From UBA4615 sp046046245 (GTDB taxonomy: Bacteria; Pseudomonadota; Gammaproteobacteria; Burkholderiales; Burkholderiaceae_E): a DNA stretch of 64,000 nucleotides. Numbering within the stretch: the stretch's first letter is position 1; each line of letters starts with the position of its first letter. Positions 40,866 to 51,200 of this stretch are shown piece by piece. The notes beneath the pieces are model-generated. The model was not told where the DNA came from, ran no database searches, and saw nothing but the letters and a program-made list of their open reading frames with translations. The stretch spans positions 8,839 through 72,838 of the forward strand of contig JBJOKE010000066.1 of the NCBI GenBank assembly GCA_046046245.1. The letters are read 5' to 3'. A program made the position numbers and the translations under genes.

Positions 40866-43800
40866 TCAGGCCAGCCTGAAGACGCCCGTCCAGCGGATCG
40901 CGGTCCGGACCTGGGCCTCGAGAAGCACCCGCGTGCCCGCCTGATGCTCGTCCATCCGGTCGTCGGTCTGGAACGCGAAGGACGGCCGGAACGCGTCATC
41001 GCTGCCGGCAATCCTGGCGAACGCTTCGTTCGCCAGGCCCGCCACGGCGGACGTGCGATGCGCCCCCTCGGTGATCGACTCGAGGGCCGCCAGGTTGTCC
41101 AGCGCAGTGCGCGCATCGGGACGGATGATGGAGAACACGGTGTAGGTCTTGCCCGCGCCATGCTCGATGCGTTCGGTCCCGGCGATGAGGTGCGAGGCCT
41201 GTCGCAGTCGCGCCTGCTCGCGTTCGCCTGCGGCCGCCTCGTTGCCGCCGACCGCCAGACCGAAATCGACCAGCCCCGGGAGCGCTGCGTCGACCCGCCT
41301 GCGGAACGTCCCGAGGTTCGGCGTGGTATGGGTCCTGAAGCTGCTGCCCGCCACACTGCCGTCGAGACGGGCCACGGTCGTCGACCGGGCGACGCCACCG
41401 TGCGCGATCGGAGTTCGGACCGCCGCCAGGTTCAGCCCGCTGCCCGGCACCAGTCCCGCCAACCTCGCCCCAGCGTCGAGGCGCGAATAGTCGCCCTCGC
41501 CCTTCACGGTGACGCGGTTGTGTCCGCCCTCCTCGTGCCGCCAGCGTGTGATGGCGCCTGCCCTCTCGACCGACACGACGGCACCGGCGAGCGTCATGGC
41601 GGGCACGTACGGCGAGACCAGTCCGACCGCCGCATCGACTCGGACGATGTCCGGCGCCGATTCGCCCTGCCGGTCCGGTCCGCGCACCACGCCGACCGAC
41701 AGCTCGGGAAACTCGGCGAGCAGGCGGAGGACGACGTGCCGCGCCCCGGGTGCCGCCTGCTCCGGAGAAACCGCCGTCAGCGCGGCGATGCGCTTCAGCA
41801 CGGTCGCCATCCTGGCCGCGACGAGATGGTCTCCGTCGAGCCCGGCGGGAGCATGGTGGGCGCGGCCATCGTCGCCCGAGGCTTCGTCGATCACCTCGCC
41901 GCTTCGCGGTATCCGCAGGTAGACGCCGCTCGCACGGGTATCCGATTCGCGCCGCGAGATCGTCCCGCCCACGCCGACGCCCAGCACGCCCGGTACGACC
42001 GGCAGGCCCGCGGCCGCGCCGTAGGCGCGCTCGCATTCGGACGCGGCGACCGTACCGACGAAGATCTCGCCGCCGCTGGACGACAGCGATGCGCTCAGCA
42101 CGGCCTCGCGTCGCTCCCGACTGGCGAAGCGCCCCGTGAGCTGGACCGGCGACGGCACGAAGGCGGACAGGATGCTGGTCACCAGGCCGTGAGGAAAATT
42201 GACGCCCTTCAAGTGCCCTCTGGACATCGTGACCGAGCTGCCGAGCTCGAACCGGCCGATGCAGTCGGCCAGGAAGCCGATCGGATCCGAGGCCCGCTCG
42301 GCACGCCCCGCGGAGGGCGCCGGGCGCTGGCCCCGTTCGGCGAGCGCCCGCGCCTTCTCGGGGTGCGTCGGCGCCCCGGCCCCATCCCGGCGGGCGGTCC
42401 GTCCCGGGCCCGCGGGGCCATCCGAGGAGGGCGATGCGACGCTGATCCGCATCGCGAGCAGGCTGGACTCCAGACCCCGGAGCACGTCACTCGCGGCTGC
42501 GGCGAGGTCGGCGTCCGTCTGCGGACGCCGAGTGGAACCGTCTTCGGACGCCCGCGCAGGTCGGCCCAGTCCGGCGAGCATGCGCACCACGGCACGCGCG
42601 CGCTCGGTCGGGTCGATCCGCTCGGGCGGCGCGATGTCGTCCGAGGGTCGCTCCCGAGCACGATGCGCCGCACCGGATCCTTCCGTTCCGGCCGACTCGA
42701 TCGGCGCGGTCGTGGCGCCCGCGCTCCGCACGGAGGCCTGCAGCGCCCCGACGAGTTCCCAGCCGAGCGACTCCAGCGCGTGCGGCTCCAGGGTCTGCCC
42801 GGCCAGTCGCTGCTCGAGGTACCCGCGCGTGGCCGGGTCCGCATCGGGCAACCTGGCCCGCAGCGAGGTCCTCATCCGCTCCACGGTCTGCGGTCCCGGC
42901 GACTGATCGAGCCCCTGAGTCGTCAGGTACCGCTTCCCCCAGTGCTCCAGCACCACGGCCCAATAGGCCGCTACGGTGGCCGGGATGGGCGATCCGTCGG
43001 CATCGGGCCTCGTCGCGGCGGTCGCGGCAGCCTGGTGCGATCCATCCGGCGAGAGCGCGTGAAGGCCGTCGAAGATCCGCGCCATCGTCGACGCCGAGTT
43101 CCTGATGGCTCGCATCACCGACAGCACGCTGTCCGGCATGCGGGCGTCTCCCCGCGCGACGATCGGCAGCAGCGGATTCTTGTGGACGAGCCTGGACAGC
43201 AGGTTTCCCCGGACCCGTGCCGCATAGGTACCGAGCTTCGAGATCCGTCCGTTCGAGAACGCGAGGTCCGAGCCCTCGTGGTGGTCGGTGAGACCGTTTC
43301 GGACGGCGTGGATCGCCGCGCGCTCGACCTCGGACGGCCTGCGCTCCGCCGGGGCGATCAGCGCCAGGAACGCGACCGCCGGGAGCATCGTGGCACTGGC
43401 GGCATCACCCCGGTCGTGGCGACGATCGAGCGCACTCGACAGGTGGTCGAGAGTGAACCCGGGGCTCAGCGAGAGCCCCGCCTCGGATCGGTCCCTGAAC
43501 GGAGCCGGCACGGTGCGTTGCAGGACCGCCTCGGCGCTCCGGCGCAGCGACGCGAACGACTGCGTGCGGGTCGGGTCGAGCACGTCGGCCGCTCGGGCCA
43601 TCACCGAAGCGGCCACGGCCGGAGCCGTCACCTGGCCGACCCGGTCGGAGGCCGCCTCCAGCGCGGCGGCGAGTTCGCCGCCGTCTCGATACGGCGCGCG
43701 TGGAAGCAACGATACCGCGATGCCAGGCCCCGAGCCGCCCGCCCCTGCCAGCGCACGCCATGCTGAGAATGCCACCCGCGCCACCCGCGCGTCGGGGTCG

Positions 43801-44327
43801 TTCACCGTCGCAGGCGCCCCGCCGTGTCGCTCGCCCTCGTCGAATCGGGCGTCCAGGAGGGCCTCGGTGACAGCCTCGAGTCCGATCGCCTCGTTGCCGG
43901 TCCCCTGATGGGCGCGGAGCAGGGCCGCGGTGATCAGCGCGCGCCGGGAGTCCGACGCCTCGGCGGCAGGCGCCGCATCGCCCTGACCGGGTGGCGGCCG
44001 CTCCCGGTCACCGTGACGGTCGAGGACCTCGCCAACCACCCTGATCGAGTCCCGGGAATCCCGGTCGCAGCCGTCGTGCAGCAGCTCGGACAGGCGAGGC
44101 AGCCCCGGGGTCTCGACCAGATCCGCGGCGAGTTCGTCGAGCCGGCCGTCCTGGGAGAGGTCGCGTCGGATCACCTGCGGCGCGACGCGATCCGACGCGG
44201 CCCCCGTCGCCCGTCTCTGCACGAGTCCGGCAAGGGAGACGTCGGGCTCCGGACCGGTGCCCAGACTCCCGAGCATCCGCCGCCACGGGCCTCCGTGTGC
44301 GGGAGGGCCGCCTACCGGCCGCGGCAT
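40866..44327 (-). CDS. Large candidate T3SS effector, paralogue of the 48245 gene
   Basis: A 1153-residue protein without a recognised family. Residues 1-130 are disordered, and 130-680 are mostly helical. The C-terminal half is beta-rich with repeated Gly-flanked strands ('AVLSASLSSSGGEIFVGTV', 'GVYLRIPRSGEV', 'HVVLRLLAEFPELSVGVVR', 'VRVDAAVGLVSPYVPAMTLAGAVVSVE'). The protein encoded at 48245 shares this architecture and blocks: 'AVRNGL', 'GSD-AF-N-R--KL', 'HKNPL', 'AVLS--L-S-GGEI-IGT', 'LRIPR-G', 'GD--VA-RMA-VL'. It lies 99 bp after the racemase-cyclase gene on the same strand with no box of its own, so it probably belongs to that HrpL operon. It might be a pore or barrel-like effector, but that is speculative. 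Confidence 0.78.
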   Translation of the reverse strand: MPRPVGGPPAHGGPWRRMLGSLGTGPEPDVSLAGLVQRRATGAASDRVAPQVIRRDLSQDGRLDELAADLVETPGLPRLSELLHDGCDRDSRDSIRVVGEVLDRHGDRERPPPGQGDAAPAAEASDSRRALITAALLRAHQGTGNEAIGLEAVTEALLDARFDEGERHGGAPATVNDPDARVARVAFSAWRALAGAGGSGPGIAVSLLPRAPYRDGGELAAALEAASDRVGQVTAPAVAASVMARAADVLDPTRTQSFASLRRSAEAVLQRTVPAPFRDRSEAGLSLSPGFTLDHLSSALDRRHDRGDAASATMLPAVAFLALIAPAERRPSEVERAAIHAVRNGLTDHHEGSDLAFSNGRISKLGTYAARVRGNLLSRLVHKNPLLPIVARGDARMPDSVLSVMRAIRNSASTMARIFDGLHALSPDGSHQAAATAATRPDADGSPIPATVAAYWAVVLEHWGKRYLTTQGLDQSPGPQTVERMRTSLRARLPDADPATRGYLEQRLAGQTLEPHALESLGWELVGALQASVRSAGATTAPIESAGTEGSGAAHRARERPSDDIAPPERIDPTERARAVVRMLAGLGRPARASEDGSTRRPQTDADLAAAASDVLRGLESSLLAMRISVASPSSDGPAGPGRTARRDGAGAPTHPEKARALAERGQRPAPSAGRAERASDPIGFLADCIGRFELGSSVTMSRGHLKGVNFPHGLVTSILSAFVPSPVQLTGRFASRERREAVLSASLSSSGGEIFVGTVAASECERAYGAAAGLPVVPGVLGVGVGGTISRRESDTRASGVYLRIPRSGEVIDEASGDDGRAHHAPAGLDGDHLVAARMATVLKRIAALTAVSPEQAAPGARHVVLRLLAEFPELSVGVVRGPDRQGESAPDIVRVDAAVGLVSPYVPAMTLAGAVVSVERAGAITRWRHEEGGHNRVTVKGEGDYSRLDAGARLAGLVPGSGLNLAAVRTPIAHGGVARSTTVARLDGSVAGSSFRTHTTPNLGTFRRRVDAALPGLVDFGLAVGGNEAAAGEREQARLRQASHLIAGTERIEHGAGKTYTVFSIIRPDARTALDNLAALESITEGAHRTSAVAGLANEAFARIAGSDDAFRPSFAFQTDDRMDEHQAGTRVLLEAQVRTAIRWTGVFRLA

Positions 44328-44426
44328 GGCGCTCTCGCCGGATCGGTTCGAAACGTCGGGATCGACACGGACGGCCGTTCCGGGCTGGTGGATGAGGACA
44401 GGTCGGCCGCTCGTACGGTGCGACGC

Positions 44427-47400
44427 TCAGCGGCGCGGTTCGAGCGCGTTCATGTAGAGCTGGGCGAACCGGGCGTGTACCGCATCGCTGAACCCGTCGA
44501 CGCTTTTCGCCGGTTCGCGGGTCACGCCGTCGACGGCGCCGCCTTCCAGCGCGCCGGCGATCGTCGCCTTCACGTCGGCCGGGTCGGGCATCGCGCCGCG
44601 CACGTCCATCCGATGGGCCAGCTCGATCGCGGTCGCGATCGCGCCGAAGTTGCTGTTCCAGGCGGTGACCGGGAGCCTGCTCGGCACGGCGGTCTTGAAG
44701 TCGACCTCACGACCCTCGTACCGGCCCTTCGGGATACCCGACAGATTGCCGACCCCGGCCTCGTTGCCGCCATCTCCGATGCCCGCCGTGAACATCGCGG
44801 GCCGGGATTCGGCCGCGATCAGGAGCGTGTCGACGGGAGCGTTGAACTCCCCGATGCTCGCGCCCCGCATGTTCAGGTAGGTCCCCTCCGGGGTGCGACC
44901 AGGCAGTTCGATCGCGACCACGGCATCGGGTCTGCGCTCGTCGAGGATCGCCGCCGCGTGATCCGCTGCCGCCCCCTCGGGGGGATCGAACACGATGAGC
45001 TCCGGGACCTTGCCGCCTTGCGCCACGATCGCCCCCAGGGACCCGCGCATCGCTGCCTCGTTGCCCCTGTCGACGACGATGGTGACGTCCTTGCCGCACG
45101 CGACGAGCGTCTTGGCCAGCACGGCCGTCCCGGGCGGTCCATCGGTCTCGGGCTTGCCTGGCGCGACCGAGAATCCCGTGAGCAGCATGACCTTCTGCTT
45201 GTCCGCGAGCGCTCCTGCCAGCCTTTCCGGGCCCTTGGTGGCGGCGAACTGGTCGACATTGCGCATGACGTAGGCCTGCAGTTGGGCGTCACGCGGGTCG
45301 GCCGGCAGTCCGACGGCATGGCGGCGCACGTTGGCGAGCGCGGCGAGGCCCGCGGCCCCGGACGCTTCACGCGACGCAGGCTGTCCGTGCCGGTGCGCGA
45401 CGTTTCCGATCGAGAACACCTCGACGCCGAGATTGTCCAGCAGGGTCTGCGCGAGAGGACGGACGTTCTCGACCGAATCGGACGTGACGACCGAGATCCC
45501 CCGCGCGGCGCCACGCGCCTCTCCGGGCGCCCGGTGCGCCAGCAGGCCCGCGACGGCTTCGGCCTGCTTCGTCATCGGATCGATGACGGGGATGTCCCTG
45601 CCCCGTTGCTGCAGCGACCTCTCGATGAACGGCTTCAGGCCGGGGTAGTGGGTGCAGCACAGCCAGATCGTTTGGGTGTCGGGCGCTGCCTTCAGCAGGG
45701 CGGCGACCTGCTCGTCCACCGATTTCTGGACGAGCTTGCGATCGTCGGGGCTGGCGCTCACGTGTCGGTTGTCGTTCACCAGGTCCGCCCAATCGGGGCA
45801 GGCCACCACGGCGTGCGGGACCCCTTCCCGCGTCAGCGCGCTCTGGTAGGCGTTGCTGTGCTTCGTTCCTTCCGTCGAGAACAGCGACACGAACCCGCCC
45901 TGGGCCTTCATCGCCTGAACCGTCGTGTCGATCAGGTCGACGACCGGGATATCGTGATCCTGGCTGGACCGGAACTGATCGAGGGCAGCGGGGAAGGCGG
46001 TGCAGGCAGTGTTGCACGCCATCATGATGGCATCGGGCCGCAGCAGCGCGGAGCCTGTCAGCCCGCCGACGACCAGCGCGACCAGTTCCTGGGGTGACTT
46101 CTTGCCGTAGGGTGCGTTGGCATGGTCGGCGACCACGACGAGGTTGACGTCGCGTCCGTCGCCTTGTGCACCGAGGGCCTTCTTGAGCTCCCCGGCCGCG
46201 TTCCTGGCCGCGATGATCCCGCCGTTGCTCGAGTCGAAGGCCGCGACGAGGAACGGCGAGGAGACCGGACGACCGGACGGGGCGCGGGATACCGGGCTCA
46301 GCGCGATCGCGCGGATCAGTTCGGCACCGGTGACGATGTCCGAATCGACACGAGACGCGAAGGCCGGCCGGGAACGATCCGGGCCGCCCGGACCACGCGA
46401 CAGGTCCGCCCGTGCCTGGTGGACGCTGGCGAGATGCCTCTCCGGTACCGGAACCAGGTCACCCTTCCCGATGGTGGCGGCATAGTGAGCAGCGACCGCG
46501 TAGCCGGCATCGCCGGCGCTGGGCCCGTGCACCCTGTCGCCTCCGAACGGCAGGGTCTGCGCGTCGATGCGCTGCGTCGCCGCCAGCCCGGCCGACACGA
46601 TCTCGGAGGCAAGCGGGTATCGCGACAGCGTGACGACCCGGGACTCGGGCGTCGCCTCCGCCGAGACGGTCGGCCCGAGTACGAGCATCATCCGCGGCCC
46701 CGGTCCGGCCACCCGGCCGATCGCCGCGTCGCGGGAGCCGCCGGGCGTCGCGTCGCCGATGTGATCGACGGTCGTGCCGTCCCGCTCGAGCGCGGCCGAG
46801 AGCGCTCCACGGGTCGCGGCGTCGGTCATCACCGAGACGGTCTTGCCGTCGGCCTTGGCGATCCGCGCAAGAAGCGCGGCGGATGCCACCGCCTCGTCGA
46901 GCCCGTGGGACTCGGTCGACGGGCACCCGACCGCGACCACGATGTGCGGGTGAGCGCGCATCCGTTCGGCGGTGGCTTCGACGGCGCCGGGGCTGTGCAC
47001 CCACCCCTGCGTGCCTGCGAGACCGGCGAAGAGGAAGTCGAAGGCCGAGGGCAGAGCGGGCCGGGGCGCCTCGACCGACCTCGATCCGACCTGCGTCGCA
47101 GCAGCACGCACAACGGGACCGGGCCGGCCGCCTGCCCGAACCGCGTCCGCCCCGCCCGGTGAGCCAGGGCCCATCGGCGAGGCCAGTCCGGCACCGGCTG
47201 CAACCAGTCCCATCGCCGCGACCCCCAGCCGCGCCGCGGCCGACAACGAGCCGGCCGCCCGTCCACCGGGAACCGGATGTCGAGCCCAGGATGCGGACGC
47301 GCCCGGCTGCGATGCGCCCGACAGGAAATGGGTACCGCCCAGCATCGCGAGCGCCCGTGCCGCCACCGGGCCGCGCGGCTCGGCGATGCGCCTCGCCAGA

Positions 47401-47438
47401 GCGGACGCAACGACGCCGACTGCTCTCGTCGTGATCAT
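44427..47438 (-). CDS. Glutamate racemase fused to D-glutamate cyclase-type (DUF4392) domain, candidate T3SS effector
   Basis: A 1003-residue multidomain protein. Residues 1-125 are Ala/Gly/Arg-rich and probably disordered. Residues 130-345 look like a degenerate DUF4392 domain: 'GCPSTESHGLDEAV...LARIAKADGKTVSVMTDAA' mirrors the C-terminal copy. Residues 395-640 are a full Asp/Glu racemase domain with D402-S-S-N-G-G, PYG at 443-445, ACNTA with catalytic Cys475, and CTHYP with catalytic Cys595. Residues 720-1000 are DUF4392, with K-P-E-T-D-G near 762 and GDGGNE at 889-893, as in the C-terminal half of human D-glutamate cyclase. Predicted chemistry is L-Glu to D-Glu, then to 5-oxo-D-proline. 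ATG 47438 overlaps the chaperone stop by four bases, which implies export. Secretion itself is inferred. Confidence 0.85.
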   Translation of the reverse strand: MITTRAVGVVASALARRIAEPRGPVAARALAMLGGTHFLSGASQPGASASWARHPVPGGRAAGSLSAAARLGVAAMGLVAAGAGLASPMGPGSPGGADAVRAGGRPGPVVRAAATQVGSRSVEAPRPALPSAFDFLFAGLAGTQGWVHSPGAVEATAERMRAHPHIVVAVGCPSTESHGLDEAVASAALLARIAKADGKTVSVMTDAATRGALSAALERDGTTVDHIGDATPGGSRDAAIGRVAGPGPRMMLVLGPTVSAEATPESRVVTLSRYPLASEIVSAGLAATQRIDAQTLPFGGDRVHGPSAGDAGYAVAAHYAATIGKGDLVPVPERHLASVHQARADLSRGPGGPDRSRPAFASRVDSDIVTGAELIRAIALSPVSRAPSGRPVSSPFLVAAFDSSNGGIIAARNAAGELKKALGAQGDGRDVNLVVVADHANAPYGKKSPQELVALVVGGLTGSALLRPDAIMMACNTACTAFPAALDQFRSSQDHDIPVVDLIDTTVQAMKAQGGFVSLFSTEGTKHSNAYQSALTREGVPHAVVACPDWADLVNDNRHVSASPDDRKLVQKSVDEQVAALLKAAPDTQTIWLCCTHYPGLKPFIERSLQQRGRDIPVIDPMTKQAEAVAGLLAHRAPGEARGAARGISVVTSDSVENVRPLAQTLLDNLGVEVFSIGNVAHRHGQPASREASGAAGLAALANVRRHAVGLPADPRDAQLQAYVMRNVDQFAATKGPERLAGALADKQKVMLLTGFSVAPGKPETDGPPGTAVLAKTLVACGKDVTIVVDRGNEAAMRGSLGAIVAQGGKVPELIVFDPPEGAAADHAAAILDERRPDAVVAIELPGRTPEGTYLNMRGASIGEFNAPVDTLLIAAESRPAMFTAGIGDGGNEAGVGNLSGIPKGRYEGREVDFKTAVPSRLPVTAWNSNFGAIATAIELAHRMDVRGAMPDPADVKATIAGALEGGAVDGVTREPAKSVDGFSDAVHARFAQLYMNALEPRR

Positions 47439-47854
47439 CGGAGCGCTCTCGCCGCCGCGGACAGCGCCCCCAGCGAGGCATCCAGGCGACCATCGTCCAG
47501 TCCTTCGATCGACAGCGAGGCGAAGCAGACGACATGACCCGTTTCGGGCGCCACCGTGTAGACCGACCCCCTGGAGAACTCCAGGTGGTTCGCCTCGAGC
47601 AGCTCACGGCAGGCAGGCAGCGCGTCGTCCGGAAGCGGCCCGAAGTCGACCGCGACCACCAGGTGCAGCGGCATCCGGGTCGGGTCGTAGCGAAAGCTCA
47701 TCGCCACGCCGTCGAACTCGAATGCCTGCCCTTCGCCCAGGCCCGGACCGGCCGGCAGGCCATGCCGCTGTCCGAAGGACTGGATGAACAGGGAAACCCG
47801 CTGCTGGTAGTCGAGCGCCCAGTCGGGCAGTCGTTCGAACACGGACAGGCTCAT
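47435..47854 (-). CDS. CesT-like T3SS chaperone for the racemase-cyclase protein
   Basis: A 139-residue protein with class I chaperone layout: helix 'YQQRVSLFIQSFGQRHGL', strands 'EFDGVAMSFRYDPTRMPLHLVVAVDFGPL', helix 'ALPACRELLEANHL', strands 'GSVYTVAPETGHVVCFASLSI', and a C-terminal helix 'LDASLGALSAAARAL'. It resembles the 18213 chaperone in the 'VA-FR-D', 'V--FGPL' and 'LLE-N' positions. GGAGA precedes ATG 47854, and its stop overlaps the effector start (ATGA). A probable hrp box is 92 bp upstream. Confidence 0.86.
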   Translation of the reverse strand: MSLSVFERLPDWALDYQQRVSLFIQSFGQRHGLPAGPGLGEGQAFEFDGVAMSFRYDPTRMPLHLVVAVDFGPLPDDALPACRELLEANHLEFSRGSVYTVAPETGHVVCFASLSIEGLDDGRLDASLGALSAAARALR

Positions 47855-47946
47855 CGTCGTTCTCCGCAACGCGCGCCGGTCAGCGGCGCCTCGCCGGGGC
47901 GGCCTTCCACACGCGCAACACCTGCGAGGCCGTTTCCCGTCCGCTC

Positions 47947-47975
47947 TGAGTCGCCATACGCAGCGTGAAAGTTCC
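47947..47975 (-). promoter_or_regulatory. Probable HrpL-type promoter for the racemase operon
   Basis: Minus strand: GGAACT (47975-47970), 16-nt spacer, CGACTCA (47953-47947). There are two mismatches to consensus, but CGACTCA is the same -10 form as in the sctC box. It is 92 bp before the chaperone ATG. Confidence 0.6.
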
Positions 47976-48142
47976 ATCGCGTCGCGTACGCCGCCTCGCG
48001 AAGTCGTCGCGCCCCGCGTGGATCCGGTCGACCCGACCAACCGGGAGGGTGTACTGCGCGGATGCGCGACGGACCGGGCGCTCCGCTGCCGGCGCTCCCG
48101 AAGCGATGGCGTTCCGGATCTCGACTCGACGCGGCACGACGG

Positions 48143-48170
48143 GGAACCGCGCGCACGCCCGCGCCACCCA
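48143..48170 (+). promoter_or_regulatory. Perfect hrp box for the 1072-residue effector gene
   Basis: GGAACC (48143-48148), 15-nt spacer, CCACCCA (48164-48170). This is an exact match to GGAACC-N15/16-CCACNNA, 74 bp upstream of the GTG start. Confidence 0.88.
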
Positions 48171-48244
48171 TCCCGCGGAGTCGTCGACCTATTCGAACCC
48201 CGAGCGGAGTCCTCCAGACAGCCGAGCACCGGCGAGGTGTCCCA

Positions 48245-51200
48245 GTGAAGATTCCATCGGCAAGACCTCCATCGTGGTCGTCGGTCGTCGACAGGCTGCG
48301 TCCGGGGCATGGGCGCGCGAGCGTCGTGTCGGGCTCAGTGCTGGCGGGCGTGGCCAGCGTCGGCCGCACGATGTCGGAAGGCGCGGGATTGCCGATCAGG
48401 CAGGCGGACGGACAGCAACCGGCGCCGGCGGATTGGGACCGGCCTCCCGAACAGATGATCAGGCACTTGCTTGCGCGTCTCGACGCCGATACCGCCGCAC
48501 CGGGGGCGGCGGTCCGGCCGCTGGACGCCGCGATCCTCGAGAGCCTGCCCGACAATCTCCGCCCGCTCGTCGCGTCCCTGACCCGGACGCAACCGTCGAC
48601 GGTCGCCGTCCCGGAACCTGCCACGCCGCGATCCGGCTCGCCGCCCAGGCCGATCGAGCTGAACGGCCTGAAGCTGAACGGGAACGAAGCGGCCCTCCTC
48701 GCACTGGCGGCGCGCTCGGAACTCCAGGGCATCGCACCCGGGATCATGACCGACGCGATGTGTGCCCTGGCGCGCGACCGCCTGCAGTCGCGCCTCGAGA
48801 GGATCGCGGACTTCTGCAACGGACAGCCCGACCTTCATGACCCCCACGCGTGGAAGATGCTCGGCAACCTGGTGGATTCGGGCGCAGCGGGCTGGGCGAT
48901 CGTCGAGAAGGCGGCACGTCAGAGGGCGGGCCTCCCCAGCGGCCAGGACGGGCAGGACGGAAGCGGTCATTCGACCACGCCGCAGGACCGCCGTACCCTG
49001 GTCCAGGCCGCACGCGTTCTCGACCCGAGTGGCAACGCCCCACTCGCCGCGGTCCTCGAGCGTGCGCACGCCATCGCGCACGACCCCAGCCCCGACGAAC
49101 CGAGGCGACTCGCGGCGCGGGCGATGGTCGCGCTCGCCGCCCCCAACGCCTCGGTGCCCGACGACAGCGTGACGGCAGCGATCCGAGCCGTCCGCAACGG
49201 CCTCGGCTCCACCGCGCCGGGCTCGGACCACGCCTTCGCGAACGAGCGTGTCGCCAAGCTCGCCAAGTGGTCGAACCGAACGACAGAGGCCGACGACGGC
49301 CGCTGGAGCTCCGCGGTACGCAGGGCCTTCCACAAGAATCCCCTCGACAGGCAAACGCTGTCGGCGGGCGAGGCGGTGCGGGGGAAGATCGATTCCGCGC
49401 TCGCGTCGATGAGGGCGACACGTGAGTCGGCGGACAGGCTCTCGGAGATCTTCAAACGGCTCGAGTCGCTTCGGGAGACCGTCGGATCGTCTGCCTCGGG
49501 CACCGCGACTGCGACGCTGCGGACGTTCATCGACGAGTCCTCCTACCATCTTGCCGTGTACGACCACTGGGCGAAGCGCCCCGTCGCCAGCCAACAGGTC
49601 AGGATCACGCTCTCGGACAAGCAGAAGGCGGACATCAAGGCGTCCATCCGCGCCGACGAGGGGGCGCGAGCGGACATGCTGTGCAAGCGGGTCGACATGC
49701 TCGACACCCTGAAGCCCACGGCCCTGCAGGAAACGGGTTGGAACCTGATCGGGGAGCTGCGCGCGGCCATCGGGCGACACAACCCGGATGACCCCACCGG
49801 AGCAGACTCCAGGATCGTCGCCGCGGTCGCGGGAATCCAGGACGCGGATACCGGACAGCCCCTCAACAACAACAACGATGACATCGCGGGCGCGCAGCAC
49901 GCACTGCGTACGCTCGAGGACGCGCTGCTCGGCATCCGGTCCGAGGACGGCGCACGGATCGATGAGCATCCCGAGTGCATTCGTGCCAGAGCGCGACAGG
50001 CCACTGAACGCCCGATCATGGACCGCCCTCTCGAGCAGCTCGCCGCGCATGCCGCGAGACTCGAGGTCAACGACTCGCTCGTGCTGAGACACGGTCGCCA
50101 CATCGGATTGGCCGTGCCGCTGGCGGTTGCAAATGTCGCGATCGGAGGTGTGGGCGGCGTCGCGGGCGAGCTCCGGGCCTCGACCGGCAAGGACGCCGTC
50201 CTCAGCATGAACCTGACCTCCACCGGCGGCGAGATCGTCATCGGAACCCTACGCAGAGACCTCCTTCGCGCGAAGGTCGGCGGGGTCGGTGGCTTCGGCG
50301 GCGACCACGTCATGGCTGGCGTCTCCGGGACCGCCGGCTACACGTTCGAAGGCTCCGGCACCCATGCCGTCGTGCTCCGTATCCCCCGTACGGGCGTGGC
50401 GATAGGCACCGGGCACGGGCGGGGCAAGCCCGGCATCGAAGGCGACCGGATCGTCGCGCAGCGGATGGCCGAAGTCCTGCGGACCGTGGATGGCTGGATC
50501 AGGCAAGACCGAACGGCCGGGATGGTGGAGAAGCTACTGCTTCAGTTCCCGGACCTGCAGATCACCACGGTGCGGGACAAGCGGCTCCAACCGTCCGAAA
50601 GGACGCACAGGGGGTCAGTGGATGTCGCGGCCGGGGTCGGTTATGTCGCGTCCGAACCGCCCGATGCCGCCGAGACGGACTCGCGCCACGGCTTCTCGCT
50701 CATCGGCGGCGCCTATGCCGTCGAAGCCTCTCGCCGTACGACCCACATCAAGGAGAACGGTCCATACGGGGTGGAGAACCTCGGTACCAGGAAGGCGGTT
50801 ACCGGTACGGGTTCCGTACAGATCCTGGGTGCTCTGCCGGGCTCACAGAGCCACCTCGCGTCGGCCCAGTGGCAGACCCACAACCGCGCGGCCGTTCGGA
50901 TCGCCAAGGTCGCCATGGAGGACGGCATGCCCAACGCCAACAGCTCGCTGTCCGAACAGGCTCCGAGCCCGACCAGCCCGCATGGACAGGCACTGCTGCA
51001 GAAGCGGATCTGGGAGTTGGCCGCGTTCAAGCTCGGCCTTGACGACCCGAAGACGCTCGCCGCCGAGGTCGAACGGTGCAGGGCTGCAGGGCTGTCCCCC
51101 GACGCCCGTATCGCCGAGCTGCTGAGGAACGAGGCTTACGCACTGACCCGGGCGATCGAAGCGTGGCCGGACACGATCGATTCGAGCTTTCTGATGGTCT

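Larger units (their letters stand above)
47855..48244. other. Divergent promoter region of the two largest effector units
   Basis: A 390-bp non-coding region between the racemase operon (minus) and the 1072-residue effector gene (plus). It contains one hrp box per direction (47947-47975 and 48143-48170). Frames here are open on both strands, as is usual in this GC-rich DNA, but none has a credible start and ribosome binding site. Confidence 0.7.

Noticed and set aside
40866..44327. Assignment of the large paralogues to the AvrE/DspE effector family.
   Set aside because: Size, chaperone context and a beta-rich C-terminal half recall AvrE, but I see no shared sequence motif, so only 'unknown family' is justified.
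44328..44426. A separate hrp box for the 1153-residue gene.
   Set aside because: A GTTCC occurs at about 44390, but no ACTCA-like element lies 15-16 nt away. Cotranscription with the racemase gene is simpler.
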